The notes beneath the pieces were generated by a model. That model was given only the letters and a program-made list of their open reading frames with translations, did no database searches and was not told the origin of the DNA. From Pseudisothecium myosuroides (Eukaryota; Streptophyta; Bryopsida; Hypnales; Lembophyllaceae), in assembly GCA_951799445.1 (NCBI GenBank), contig OX637296.1, forward strand, positions 7,502,001-7,566,000: DNA of 64,000 nucleotides. Reading direction: 5' to 3'. The position numbers and the translations under genes are program-made. This document shows positions 10,156 to 22,558 of this stretch, piece after piece (position 1 is the stretch's first letter; each line of letters starts with the position of its first letter).

Positions 10156-11440
10156 GTTCGCTTGATCCCCGCGGCTGGCTGCCGATGAAGAGGCTGTACA
10201 AGTCGTTTGTGAGGAAGCGCCAAAGGAGCAATCAAGGAAGACACCAAGGCGACGTCAAAAGAAACACTCGAAGAAACACCACCACAAATTCATGAAGCTA
10301 CAAAAGAGAATGACAAAGAGGAGCGCAGCTGAGCAGCATGAAGGAAAACAAATTCACGAATGAGGCACGGGAGTGGTTGGTTGCGGAGGACGTCTGCCTT
10401 TGTTCCTGAGGAGGAGGCGGCTGCAATGAGTATCGAGGGGAGAGGCAAACGGCCCCAAATCACCTAAACAATACGGTAATTAATGAGTATTCATGATTGA
10501 TTGGACTCTCCGATGTTTAGGTAAATCCCACTCTGTTGTATCAATGGAGTGGTCTAGGATTGCCATTCAATTAAACAATTAGCTGAGGCGGACTGTAGTT
10601 TAGTGACAGTAGTCCGGTAGCTGAGAAGTTTCAATGCAGAAAAGGTAAAGTTGAAATATACAACATATGAGGAAGGGCCGACTTCAGGCTAGGCTCCTAT
10701 GCAAACACATAAAACTGGGTCATACTCCGAGTAATCCTGACCGCCTTTTTGGATTAAAAAGAAACTCTGGAGCCCTTGTGGGTGCAGTAGTTTCCCTACG
10801 TAAAGCTTTCTTCTTTACAGACGGGGACATCTTTTATTGAAGTTGTTTTCGTGGCACACCTGTAAATGACGGTTGTACAATCTGTTTTCTTTGGTGCCAT
10901 TCGAATTTCGTGCGTTGTTGGTAGCTCCCTTTTTCCAATTTCCTTTCCGGACCTATTCTTTCTTTCTTATGAACCATCTTCATTCTTCTCGAAGACAAAC
11001 TAATTTCTGTGAGGCACGCATCCGTGCTGCTTCTATTTATGGATATTCCCATGTGTTATTTAGGATTTCGTGTGTTCGAAGTCTCAGGAACAATCTGGTG
11101 CATTCCCTTTACTTTATGGATGCCTGAACATGCTCGGTAGTCGTGGCCTAACTTGCAAGAGTCACGTTCGAGTAGAGTACCTCATTCAATTACTATAGAA
11201 TGACTAGCACCAGTCATTCTTTAGTTGAAGTTAGTAGAGAATTAGTAGAATGCATAGCCCACAAGTCATACTCTAGTTGGGAGGTACTTGCAAGCTTTCA
11301 TGTGTCCAGAGAACTTCACGGAATCTCCTAATTCGCGAGTTGTTGATTTCCCCGTTGCAGTATCGTGACAGAGACAGCTGTCCTCCGCGTGAATTTCTGG
11401 CACACATCAAAGAATCACATCTGTCAGTTTGGAATATGCA
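10156..11440. promoter_or_regulatory. Divergent promoter region between TNPA-like and TNP2 genes
   Basis: About 1.3 kb without a convincing ORF separates the two CACTA genes. It includes GAATGACTAG at 11,198 and AGTCATTCTTTAGT at 11,212-11,225, members of a motif repeated across the element. No clear TATA box was picked out for TNP2. Confidence 0.4.
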
Positions 11441-14400
11441 ATGATGCCTGCACGCCTTCCCCTCACAGATTTGCAAAGGCAACACCTAAGAGATGACCGA
11501 TTGTGGTTTAGAGAGATGGAGAGGGCTCGACAATTGAATTTAACAAAGCTGCATTGCCCATGCACTCAATGCCAAAGTCGCAGGAGATTGTTGATAAGGA
11601 ATGTACGCGAGCACCTCATCCAAAATGGAAGACATGCACAATTCCGTGTATGGAGAGGTCCGGGGAGGCGAGACTCTTCCGATGAAGAATGGGAGGCAGA
11701 ATTTTGGGGCCCCAATGAAAATCGCAGTATGGGAGTGGATGCGCAAGTGGATACAGTAGGAATGCTGGAGAATGCCTTCACTGTGGAGGATGACACGCCA
11801 GACGTGGAGGACAGAGTCCGTCAAGAGGTGGCGGATGCATTCATGCTTGCAAATTCAGTGCACGAAGAGTGCAGCGTGGATTCTATGGATGATGCACCCC
11901 ATAGTGATGAAGTTGGGGACAATGAGCCTGCAGGATTGGCAAGCGGAGAAGGAACTGCGGAGGACCCTAACTTCGACTCTAGTAGGCTGGAAGAGGCAAT
12001 TCAAGAATTGTATAGGAATGCGAAGTCTACGAAATTGGCCGCCACGATCTTGCTCATGAACTTGTGCACGGTGCATGGGGTTAGTAACAACTTTGCTGAT
12101 GAGTTGTTCACCCTCTTGAACGGTCACATTCTCCCAGACCACAATTGCTTGCCAAAGAACTACCATACAGCACGATCACTCACACAAAAAGTGGGCCTTC
12201 AATACAACACCATAGATGCTTGTAACAAAGGCTGTGTGTTATTTCGAGGGCAGTATGCGGACTTACTGCGGTGTCCAAAGTGTGACGGTTTAAGGTACAA
12301 AGATGAGGAGCGCAAGTGGTTCCCGGTGAAGGTATTGAGGCATTTTTCAATCATACTGCGGCTGCAGAGAATGTTCAGGAGCCCAAGCATATCGAAACTC
12401 ATGTTGTGGCATTCGGAGAACAAGAGCGACCGAGACGGCGGTGATGGTCTAGTCTGGCATCCATGTGACTCAAAGGCTTGGTGGCATTTCCACGACAACG
12501 TTGATCCTACTTTTGGCAATGACCCTCACAATGTTCACTTTGCTTTGGCTGCAGATGGGGTAAACCCTTTCAAGCAGAACAGATCCTCATGGTCTACTTG
12601 GCCCGTTTTACTCCTGAATTACAATTTGCCACCGTGGTTGAGCAAAAAAAATTCTTTGTATTGTTAGCCTTGCTAATACCAGGGAGGCAATCAATGACAT
12701 GTGAAGTTTTTGATGTGTATTTGGAGCCACTCGTGGACGAGTTATTGCAGCTATGGTCAAGAGTTCTTGCTTATGACATTACAAAGGACGTTGGTAACAG
12801 GGCATTTGTACTGCGGGCAATGTTAATGTGGACTATTCATGATTTTCCTGGGTATGGCACAGTTGGAGGGTTTGCTCATCAGGGATTTGCTGCTTGTCCA
12901 TGGTGCGGGTGCAACCTAGGTGCCCAACACTCTTTGGAGTTGGGAAAACAAACGTTTGGTGGAACTAGGCGTTGGTTGCCAGCAGAACACCGGTACAGGT
13001 CAGAGGAGATGAAAGATCTTTTTGATGGCTATATGGATGATCGTCCAAAACCAGCAGCAGTGACTGTCGAAGAACAACTTCAATATGCGGCTGAGTATGC
13101 TGCGTGGAGGGAAGCTGAAAATAGAGACGGTGCAGCAGGGGACCCATCCAAAGTGCATGGCATCAAGCGCTTGAGCATCCTTTATAGATTGCCGTATTGG
13201 AAGGTATTACGTCACTTTGTTCTGAGATGATGATGTTACGGGGTGCTGATTGGAGTTGTAGTGAAGGCGAGGGAGAGCTGTAGTCATCCTGTGTACGAAT
13301 GAAAAAATTGTGTGTGCAACTGCATTGCTTCCTCAATCTGAAATATGGTTTTGACCATGCAAGGCTGTTCGTGGCGTAGGTCGAAAGAATGACTTCCATG
13401 TGACTAGACGGCTACTGAAGAAGCGAGGGGAAATTAGGAAGCACTCATTCTTTAGTTGTAAGTGAGGAGTCAATAGTTATTTTTCAGTTGTGATGTAGTT
13501 GCTACGGAGGTGGCAACTTTGGTCAGTTCAGGTGGAGGGATGTCTCAATATATTAATGCGTGCGTTGTGTTTGATACTTATGCAGTATTTATTGATTTGC
13601 TATACATTGGATGTAATGCACTGCAAAATGAACCTAGCGAAGAACTTTCTGAAGACCATCACTGGAAAAAAGGACACAGTGAAAGTTAGGCGTGACTTGC
13701 AGAGGCGGAACATAAGGCCACACTTGTGGCTGACCCTGAATCCGCGTAATCCGGCCAAGATGGTGAAGCCAGCAGCAGCGTATGTTTTAACAAACACAGA
13801 ATTTGAAATATTTGCTAGTTGCATAGAGTCATTGAAGACACCCACAGGGTATTCATCGGACTTGGGCAAACACATATGGAAGAAGAACTTTGGTGGACTC
13901 AAGTCCCACGATTATCATGTCCTAATGCAGCAGATTCTGCCGCTGGCTCTAAGAGATCTGATGCAACCAGGCCCAAGGATGGCTGTGATGAGGATGAGCA
14001 AAGTGTTTTGCCGAATTTGTACAAAAGCATACAACCCTGCTGATTTTGCATCCTTGGAAGCTGATGTGGCGGAAAGCATGGCTTTGTTGGAGATGGAGTT
14101 TCCTCCCTCATTCTTTGACATCATGACGCATCACCCATACTATCTAGTTCAGGAGCTGGAATTACGCGGACCGGTGAGTGCGAGATGGATGTACCCAATT
14201 GAAAGGTATATGAAAACATTGAAGAGTCATGTGAGGAATATGGCTAGGCCTGAAGCATGTACGGCCGAGGGATACCTCAAAGACGAATGCATAGGATTTG
14301 TAACCGAGTACCTACAGACATTTGAGGTCACCCAAAGGTGCGTATGGGACGCAGACGAAGAGTACGGAGATGCAGAGGAGGTGCTATAAGGCGGAGGCAG

Positions 14401-15578
14401 ACCGTATGTGATGACAACCGCACTGAGAGACCTCGCCCATCAGTATGTTCTTTCGAATGTCTCTTGCATGCAGCAGGACTATGCGTAAGTCAAAATTCAG
14501 CCTTTTGAAAGTCCACCGCTTGTTGCTAAGTGTAATTAAGCATACATGTACGTTTATGTGACGTCTAATTCCAATTGGAAAAGTCTGTGCAAGAGAGAGG
14601 GACAAATTTCCCGTACTTGTATTCTCAATCGTTGAGAGCAGTGTAGTCGGAGTTGCCCTGCAGTCATTTCCCTAGTAATGCAGCCGCTGACGAGTAAGAC
14701 GCAACTGAAGAATGACTCATACGAGTCATGACGAAGTCATTGTCAGCAGAGGAGGCATGTTGTTGACACTTTCTTACAGGCTCATCGTATGTAGGATTTA
14801 TGTTGTCAATTTTTTCCTGCACAGACTGACATTTGGAAAAATATGCAGTAATTGGAAGAGCGAACGTGACCAAAATCCCAGCACTCCACCGTTAGAAGAG
14901 TGGGTCTCGAATGTAGTTTGAAACTCCGCTTTGGATGTCGCAAACCCAGAGGAGAGGGATAGACTCCTTCTCAGCACAAAACCGGCACAGAAGGCAGCAC
15001 GGTACACAAGGATGAACTCGTTTGGGAATCACTTTCGAGTGGATGATGGTGATACAAGTCGTTTTCAAACATACAATAGTGGGGTAGCTTCTGTTTTTGA
15101 AGTTCCAGCCACAGATGCACTGGATGTGTCGGTCAATTATGTTGGGGTTCTGAAAGACATTTTGAAGTTGGACTATGGTCCGCTACAGACACCAGTAATT
15201 CTTTTTCGATGTGAGTGGATGAAGACACAAGACAACAGAGGCAATGCAACATATGTCTGCGACGACGCGGGCTTCCTCATTGTGAACTTTCGCCACAAAT
15301 TACCACGCATGTGTGAGCCTTTCATCTTCTCCAGTCAGGCCACACAAGTCTTCTTTTTCGACGTGCCTCGGAAGCCTGGCTGGAAAGTAGTTTTCCAAAA
15401 AGAAGCCCGCGCTAAGCGGGAAGTAGTTGACACTGCAGACGTGTTCATAACCACCACTTTGGAGACTTCAGGTTTAATAGCTCTGGAATTGGTACCTACC
15501 CCACCACGAGCAACTTCTTTAATTGGGGCTGTGGAATTGTCTCTAGAAGACAATTTATTAGCAAGGGCGCGGTACTAG
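11441..15578 (+). pseudogene. TNP2-type CACTA transposase with DUF4218 and DUF4216 regions, inactivated
   Basis: Start chosen at ATG 11,441 (MMPARLPLTDLQ). Order seen: transposase-associated domain (LHCPCTQCQSRR ... VREHLIQNG ... RVWRGP), tnp2 core (TVHGVSNNFADELF, FRGQYADLLRCPKCDGLRYK, HPCDSKAWWHF, ALAADGVNPF, NYNLPPWLS, TIHDFPGYGTVGGFAHQG, LPYWK/YTLDVMH), DUF4218 (WMYPIERYMKTLKSHVRN, EGYLKDECIGF) and DUF4216 (YGPLQTPVILFRCEWM, FIFSSQATQVFFFD). Candidate catalytic Asp residues (ADG, HDFP, LDVMH) are present. Introns: 13,204-13,585 and about 14,486-14,824. Lesions: a one-base loss in an A-run at about 12,644-12,651 shifts the frame (canonical PPWL-xxxx-LLIPG follows in the next frame); in-frame TAA at 14,387-14,389; in-frame TGA at 14,919-14,921. 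The tnp2 protein would catalyse cut-and-paste transposition. Confidence 0.9.
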
Positions 15579-16140
15579 TCCACCTGCATTGCATAGGAAC
15601 TCTAAATCATGTACACAAATATGCATTTCAGAGGAAAAATCCATTGCCCAAGAGTATTGTATTCATACATATCCGTTTCAATTTAATATTGAATGTCTGA
15701 ACTTCCAACCGCACTGACATAGTGTTACGGCCAAGTGAACGCTCTGAATCTTTGATCAATCACACAACGCCGATGTACACAGTCTGTGATGCACAATCAT
15801 TTGTTGTTCACCATCCACTGGTTTAATAGTAATACCTCAGTTGTTTCAGGAGATTCACACAGTCACGACAGAGTTGGTGCTCAACTGGCCTACGACTAAG
15901 TCCACTTGAATTCAGAGACCCTGAGGCCTACGTCACCTCTTCAAGTGTTTCGCTGACAGAAAAGGTGCGGATGAACGTAGTCTTGGGTTAGCGTTCGAGG
16001 AGTCTTCATCCTTCAGTCATTTCCATGACTGCTGAGCGACTACCTTTATGTACCCTTCACACTGCTTGTGCAATTATAGAGCCCTAGTGACTGCATAGTC
16101 ATTTAGGACAGTGAGTCATTGTTCAGTTGGTTGTGAAAAG
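15579..16140. other. Right subterminal region of the CACTA element
   Basis: No ORF. It contains clustered GTCATT/AATGAC words in both orientations (around 16,015, 16,025, 16,097 and 16,120), as expected for TNPA-like protein binding sites near a CACTA end. That role is inferred. Confidence 0.55.
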
Positions 16141-16158
16141 CCCCTTTTTCTTGTAGTG
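16140..16158. repeat. CACTA terminal inverted repeat, right end
   Basis: The sequence GCCCCTTTTTCTTGTAGTG ends at 16,158. The same end is found on the small CACTA element at 42,221-43,880. LTR B sequence starts directly afterwards. Confidence 0.9.
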
Positions 16159-16832
16159 CTTGCACATCTCTTGAAGAACTCTACAAGAGGTTCCCCAAAA
16201 AGTTTCGGAATTTTCTGGAGTAAAGAGATACCCCTTCCGGATGGTCAACCACCTAAAATCATGATGGAAAATTCAAGATAATTACCCAGGTGGCGGTAAA
16301 ATCTCACTAAAAATCAAATTAGCTTATTTTATGCTAATAATGCGCCTCGACAAGTTTCATGGTGTTTTGATAGTGGGAGGTGTCCAAATCACTGACATCC
16401 CTTCAAATTATAACTTGGCGGGATTTACGTGGAGTTGACCGGCGTCCCAGGAGCACACGAAGTTGGAACAAAGCCGATGAAGGGTCTTTTCTTACTCCCT
16501 AGGACCTTCCAGACCACCTTGGCTAGTCACTTTGGTCAGAAAAGGTAACCTCCAAGTAGTAGTTTTTTTACCTTTTTTACTAACTCTAGTTGGTGCTAGT
16601 TTACGGTGGGATTTTGGTGTTGGAATAGGGGGTAAGGGGATTCTTGGACTAAAAATGGCCTTCTAAAGCCAATGGCACAATTGATTTTTGATTTGGAGTT
16701 GATCTCCAGTAGTTAGAGTTTTAGACCAACATAAACCCCAAACTAGGTGAAAATCCTAAAAGATAAGGATGAAAATACGGAAAGATAGGATTACCTAGGC
16801 TAAAAAGAGGGGAGGTGAGGGCCTTGGAAGAC

Positions 16833-16840
16833 TATAAAAG
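16833..16840 (+). promoter_or_regulatory. LTR B core promoter (TATAAAAG)
   Basis: GACTATAAAAGGGCCCCC followed by ATTTCTCTC matches the same block in LTRs A, C, D and E. Confidence 0.75.
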
Positions 16841-17587
16841 GGCCCCCATTTCTCTCTCAAACCATCCCATGCTTGTTTTGGGGCCCGTTAGGTCTACATA
16901 ATGCTGGATATTTTGGCATTTTAGCCAAAAATCCTAGCAGTGTTTTTAGGGCCTTTTTTGTCCCGTTGTTATTATTATTCAAGCTTTCAAGAGATCATCT
17001 TTTTCTTGTACAATGAAGATGGAGATACGTGTAAAAGTCTTGAATTCATTGTTGGTACTCGTTGTCAGTGTTGGTTTATTTGGTGTACTAATCCTAGAGA
17101 GCCCGCCCTCCGTACCTTGGCGATGCCGCTTAGGGGGGCCTCTAGTGTCTTAACGTGAGTCACGTAGTGCTAACGTGGTGATTTATGGCCCTTGCTTACT
17201 TTTGTTCCTCTAGTTTTTGTCACCAAACGGCGGAGCTTTGCACCTTTTAGCAGTGAGATTCTCTAGTTTTGTCACCAAATAGCGAAGCTTTGGACCCCTT
17301 GCAAGTAATCAGTTATCCCCATCCATTGAACAGCGAAGCTTTGAACCCCCTCGGGTTTAAAAATCCAAAATTTAGTTTCCAAAAGGAGTTTGGAAATTAC
17401 CGAAGTTTAGTATCCAAAATTAGGGACATAGCATAGATTAGAGTACAATGTCATGAGTAGGTGCATGTTGACCTAGAGAGTACCAAGAACATAATTGTTT
17501 AAGTATTAGTGTACTTCTTACAATAGGAAACAACCCCCTATTGTTCTTTCAGAAATTATTATTTTGTCTTCTAGAAATCCCTTCCAA

Positions 17588-17720
17588 CCCCGATGATCAA
17601 GCCCGGGGAAGGGGCCCAACCAGCCCGGGTGACCAAGCCTGGAGCAGCCAAGCCCGAGCAACCAGTAAGCCCGAGCGGCCAGCAACCCGAGAGCCAACAG
17701 CTCGAGGCTAGCAGCCCAGC
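17588..17720 (+). repeat. GC-rich variable module of LTR B
   Basis: Degenerate units of the kind AAGCCCGAGCAACCAG repeat inside otherwise AT-rich LTR. The same position holds a different GC-rich repeat in LTRs A (4,455-4,525), D (30,905-31,140) and E (44,765-44,950). Confidence 0.6.
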
Positions 17721-18631
17721 TCGTTTTTTTTTTGTTTTTTTTATTATTCCTAATCTCAACAAATTAAAGAAAAAGGGGAAGAAGGGCCCCAAAGCTTAAT
17801 TAGACTAGGGTTAGAAATAGAACTTAGGGCACTAAATCGAGAAGGGTAGAAGTAGTATTGATCCAAGCAAATCTAGGAAGATTAGGTAGAATAGAGTAGA
17901 CCTAAATCAAACCAAGGCAAGTAGATTTGTCAAGAAAAGGGTAATTAAGGGAGGGGCTTAGAAGGACCTAGAAATCAAGCCTCACTCACACCACCTGCAT
18001 GCACACCATTCAAGCACCTCTCCAATACTCACACCAAACTTCCTACATCAAAGAGCAACAACAAAATATGAAGAAGATACAAAAGAAGGAGTTTAGTAGG
18101 AGAGAAGATGAATAGGAAGTAGATTAAAGAAAATCTCACGAAACATTGTGAGCCACTAATTGCTCCTCGCATGAGAAGAAAAAAGAGAATGCATCATTTG
18201 AATTATTAGAAGTAGTTGGTAGATATTAAGAGTGCATATGGGAATAGTATAGAAGGAAAAGGTAGAAGGAAAAGGGAAAGAGGATAGCTAGACGATCAAA
18301 AGTAGGATTTTTTAAAAAAAATTGGCAACTTTCCAAAAACAAAAGCAAATCGACAAGATGGCAACCGAGGGGAACTTTAGCAACTTAATTTGCGATCTCC
18401 AAGACGAGGTGGGTTGCTAAACTCCCTCCTTTCATTCCAACTTTTGAAATTAGCAATTTTTAGTGAGGGCCGAGAGCTAGGGAAGAGCCAGGCCATTAGG
18501 ATTAAGAGTCAGGTCAAAGTGGACTAGGGAGTCCTAGAGTAGAGGTCTAGAGATTTCCAAAAATTTAAAATACGTCAAAATCCGAGCTAAAATGAAGAAG
18601 TTATAAGCGGATGAAGTTAGGGAGTCATGTT

Positions 18632-18656
18632 GGATGAAATTTAGCAAATTTCATCC
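18632..18656 (+). repeat. Perfect hairpin in the LTR B leader
   Basis: An 11-base stem GGATGAAATTT and its exact complement are separated by AGC. Related GGATGAA...TTCATCC pairs occur at 19,093-19,117 and 19,215-19,257, and at equivalent places in LTR D. Confidence 0.8.
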
Positions 18657-19605
18657 AAGAGGAACAAGGACTAGAATCTAAAAAGGAAGAATAATTTAGG
18701 AGCCCAAAAGTGGAATTAGAAATTAGGTTCGAAATTAAGATTAACCGTAATTCGTAGATGAAGTTTTACACACCGATTAGCGGTTAAACTTCATCCATGG
18801 ATAACTTTTGCTAGGAAAGATCAAACCTAGGGTGACTAATTACATTAGAAAGGTTTAATTAAGGTCTAAAAGGAACAAGTCTTAATTTTCTAAAAATAGT
18901 AAATTAATAACTATAATTCAATCCCTTAGGTAAAGATTAGAAGGTGGATTAGGAGCTTTTAGAACTAGGATTGGCCAATTATAGATTCGGAAACTCATAG
19001 AACAAGCTTAGGTTAACCCAAAATTAAAAGCAACTCTAGGAAAGACCTAAACACGAAGTTGTTAGGAAGGAATGAAGTCCGGAACAAATAATGGATGAAC
19101 CCTAGAGGATTTCATCCATTTGAGTCAAGTCTTGGTAATTAGGTTAAACTTAGGGAGCCAGACTCATAGCCCAAATTCCAAGTCTAATTGAAATTAGGAA
19201 CCCCTAGAAAAGAGTGGATGAAGTTTAAAAGCACCCGTTAAGACTAAAAATTCATCCATCTATAACTTTCTCTAGGAATGTCCAAACTAGACAAACTTTA
19301 TACTTTTAGAAATGGCATGAGGTACTCTTTCACTTAGAATAGATAAGTTTAGATTGAGACCCTTCTTTCCCTAAGACCCCTGGCCCTTTTTAAGCTTTGA
19401 CTTAGCCAAAACAGTTGTAGTAATTCCAATTAGGGTTTTGTTTTCCTTATCCAAGTTAGTAAACATTAAGAGCATAGAGAAGATCCATTGCTTGGAAGGC
19501 ATAGTGGATTGACGCTAGACACCCATAGATCGAATTGAACGGTTGTGTACCGAGAGTTTGGTTGTGCTTATTTATTTACCAAGGGTGGGTAAATAAGTGC
19601 TCACA

Positions 19606-21432
19606 CTGTCCTAAAGGAGATCCACACAACAAGGGAAACTTTAGATGAAGATGCGAACACACTTAAAGAGAACACACAAAGGAGGTTCAAAGCTTCATCG
19701 TTCCGGAGGGGGGTCCATTCAACAAGAGAAATGTTAGAAGAAGATAAGAATACATTTAAGGAAAAAAAATAAAATTAGAACGAACGGAGTCATACAAACT
19801 CACACATTAAAGGCCCCCCAAAGAGGCAACGCCAAGGTATGGTGGGAGGGTAACTTTAGGATTAGTCCAAGACACAAAAAAGACTTCCAAGACGCATAAG
19901 TTGGTTCACAAGGATACATAAAAGATAGAAAAGATCCTCAATGCACAAATTAGTACACAAGAGTACACAAGAATAAGATAGAAGGACCTCCAAGGATCTT
20001 CAAAAGTTCAAAATATAACAACAATGGAGCCAAAAGTGCTCCGAAAACACTGTAGAGGTTTTTGGCTTTAAAGGCAAAATATCCAAAATAACTTGGACCC
20101 ACGGACTCAAAACAAGTATAGGGGTGATTTTAGAGAGGGAAATGAGACTCTTATATAGGTTTCCAAGGGCCCACTGCCCCCCCTCCCAATTCCTACTAAT
20201 AACCTTATCAACTTGGATTTTTCATCCTCATCCTCAAAGATTTTCATCCTAATTCCTAAATTTTGACTATCTATCATCTATGCTAGACCAATATCCTAAC
20301 TTTTGGAGATGAACTTCAATTTTCAAAGGGGTTGCGCTGTTGGCTTCAAATTGCCGTACTTAATCCTTGACCTCCATGCTCCCTACACCAGGACCAAAAA
20401 TCCATCATAGGCCAGCCTAGATTAAAAACCAAGTTGAAGTAAATTTCTAAATCTTGGTAGTCTTCTATTTTGAGAAAAGTAACTAGCCTAGGGTCTTTAG
20501 TAGGTGCAAGAGATTAGGAAAAAACTCCTTGTTGACTTTGTTTCGTCGTCATATGGCCCCGGAATGCTGGTCAACGTGGCGGGGACCCCGTCCCGTGATT
20601 AATTCTCAAAGAATCTGGCCGATTCAGATACTTGCCGCTATTGGAATGTCATGAAACTTATTAGAGCGCATTATTAACATAAAATAAGTCGTTCTAATTT
20701 TTAGTGAGATTTTAACGCAACTTGGATAATTTCCACAAAATTCCTGTTGGAGGTTAGAACGGTTGACCACTCGGAAGAGATTCTTCTACAAGTCAGAAGA
20801 TGCCGGAAATTTTCATAGGACCTTTCAGGGAGTCCCACAAAAATGTGTAAGTGCGTTTCCGTACCTCGCACAATTAGTCAGTGGAGATCCAAAGTGGTCG
20901 TCTCCTTGAATTGTCGATGGTGTAGGAATCTTTTGTAGATGAAAGAATCTTGGCAAATCGATTTTGTCATTGGACTCTTGGCATGGGATTTTTCTTTGGA
21001 CACCATTGTTGGACAATAGATTCCTCTATGGGCCTTTCTTGAGTTAGTGGCTTTTGTATGCTAACAATCGGATTTTTTTGGGAATTCATCGATTTAATAG
21101 GGAATTCAAAACCTAATTCTAAGACCCAACCTAGTGGCCTTGCTGTGGATCCTCAAATCAACTTAGCCATGAATTGCCACATTCATGGTGGCTATATGAC
21201 TCAAATCCAGCAAATCTCACTATCTTATGATTTCTACTCTATTTGCACGCAAGGTTTGGGGGAATTCTACGTATAAACACAAAATTAGACCAAATACTAT
21301 AATAAATATGACACAATCCTATTTTGGTTCTAGACACTTTTTATGGTTTTTTGTATACTTTTATCAACTTTAATTTGAAAAATTCAAAAAAAAGAAATCT
21401 ACAAGTCCCAAGTGACAAATTGAGAGCTCACA
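19606..21432 (-). mobile_element. LTR C: 5' part of a long terminal repeat, split by LTR B
   Basis: In minus orientation this matches LTR A from about 5,190 to its border at 7,134: AGGTTCAAAGCTTC repeats, GCCCCCCAAAG-type block, promoter (TATATAAG on the minus strand, 20,150-20,157) and the terminal CAAGTCCCAAGTGACAAATT then GAGAGCTCACA at 21,432. Homology to LTR A runs right up to the junction with LTR B (CTGTC at 19,606), which shows that LTR B interrupted this copy. The rest lies beyond the left edge. Confidence 0.8.
20150..20157 (-). promoter_or_regulatory. LTR C core promoter (TATATAAG)
   Basis: Minus-strand ACCTATATAAGAGTC, in the same place as in LTR A, about 1.28 kb from the LTR border. 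Confidence 0.65.
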
Positions 21433-21608
21433 AGATGGCATAACTTTTGCTCATGGGCAACGATTGAAAAAAATATTTATTTTTAAAAAGCTAATGTGAT
21501 TTTCTATCTTGAAAAAAAATTCAAAAAATCAAGTCATAATTTGAAGTCACACGAGCCTGCCCAAAACCTCAAGTGTCCTCCAAGGGGACTTTGGGCATTT
21601 AGGGGTTA
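21433..21608 (+). mobile_element. Right end of a TTAA-flanked repeat (copy P0), split by LTR C
   Basis: It shares with copies P1 and P2 the words CATAACTTTTG, CACACGAGCCTGCCCAAAA and a terminal TTTAGGGGTTAA. Its left part is on the far side of LTR C, outside the window. Confidence 0.55.
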
Positions 21609-22558
21609 ACTTCATTGAAGCCATAATTGTTAAACACACTCATATTAAATAAGATGGTCATGAGATAGCTTCAATGGCAATTTTGAAGTGTTCAATGGTA
21701 AACTTGTTATTAACCCATGAAGGTCGAAGGGTGTTTTAGAAGAGGAAAAGTCTAAAACTGCTGCCATTTCTGATGCATTGTCCCATCTTTTAATTTTTTA
21801 ATTTCAATCATAAAAAATTGTATGAAACAATTAAGGCAATGTGTGGAAAATTTTCATCCCATTTAACCACTTGGATTGAAAGATTATAACATTTGAAGTA
21901 AAAAAAAACTTTTTTTTTGGTTCCCGAAAAATATGACCAGCAAATTTTGAGCCCTCATAGAGTAAAATTTTTATTCTACACAAAAATGAAAATTTAGTCC
22001 ATTCATACATATATGATGTTACTCTTATTCATGAAAATTTTCAAAAGCAAATATAGAATCCAGTTTACTCTAAATCAATTTGCAATGTAAGGAGGTTAAG
22101 TACATTGGCAATACACTAGTCAATTTTTGATGATTTCTTGTGCAATGAGGAAATTATCTTGTTTGAAATCCAAATTGTAAAAAAATTGAGACAATCATTT
22201 GGAATATGCAGGAAAATTTTGAAGAGCTTTGACTTCACACATTGCAAGATAATAGGGCTTGAAGTAGAAGAAAATGTTTTTTTCTTCAAGCCACCCCAAC
22301 ATAGCTAATAAAGTTTGAGTCCTCTTAGTATGTGATTTGTAAACTAATTTTTTTTTGACAATCGTATGCCATATTGTATTAGTTACGTACATGCCATATT
22401 TCAAAAGTTGACGATCATTTTTGCAAAAGGTGCCCCAAAGATGCCCAAATTGCTTGAGCTCCCAAAATAGTTGGAGGCAACATAACTTTTGATTTGGATA
22501 CTCATTAAAAAAATAAAAATCATATTCTCACTAAAGGGGTACATGTTCATATCTTGTA
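21609..22558. other. AT-rich stretch without recognised gene
   Basis: Only short ORFs with no recognisable content. Low-complexity A/T runs and words such as CATAACTTTTGA suggest decayed repeats. Confidence 0.4.

Larger units (their letters stand above)
1400..16158. mobile_element. Large CACTA (En/Spm-type) DNA transposon; right end at 16,158, left end outside window
   Basis: The right terminus reads GCCCCTTTTTCTTGTAGTG, the reverse complement of a classic CACTACAAGAAAAAGGGGC end. It carries two divergently transcribed genes, a TNPA-like gene on the minus strand and TNP2 on the plus strand, about 1.3-2 kb apart. It is interrupted by LTR A (2,044-7,134) and, on the left, by DNA carrying the ORF at 1-908. 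It sits inside LTR B: the bases after 16,158 align with LTR D about 600 bases from its start. The expected 3-bp duplication is CTT (16,159-16,161) but the left flank is not in the window. Both genes are damaged, so this copy is probably not autonomous. Confidence 0.85.
16159..19605 (+). mobile_element. LTR B: long terminal repeat, 5' part displaced by the CACTA element
   Basis: From CTTGCACATCTCTTG onward it aligns with LTR D from about 29,284, so about 600 bases of its start lie left of the CACTA element, outside the window. It ends TTACCAAGGGTGGGTAAATA and then AGTGCTCACA at 19,605. It has the conserved promoter (16,833-16,840), the ACGGCGAAGCTTTG-type repeats (17,225-17,345), a GC-rich module (17,588-17,720) and several GGATGAA/TTCATCC hairpins. 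No coding capacity is seen. It was inserted into LTR C, whose sequence continues without a gap after 19,605. Confidence 0.85.
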
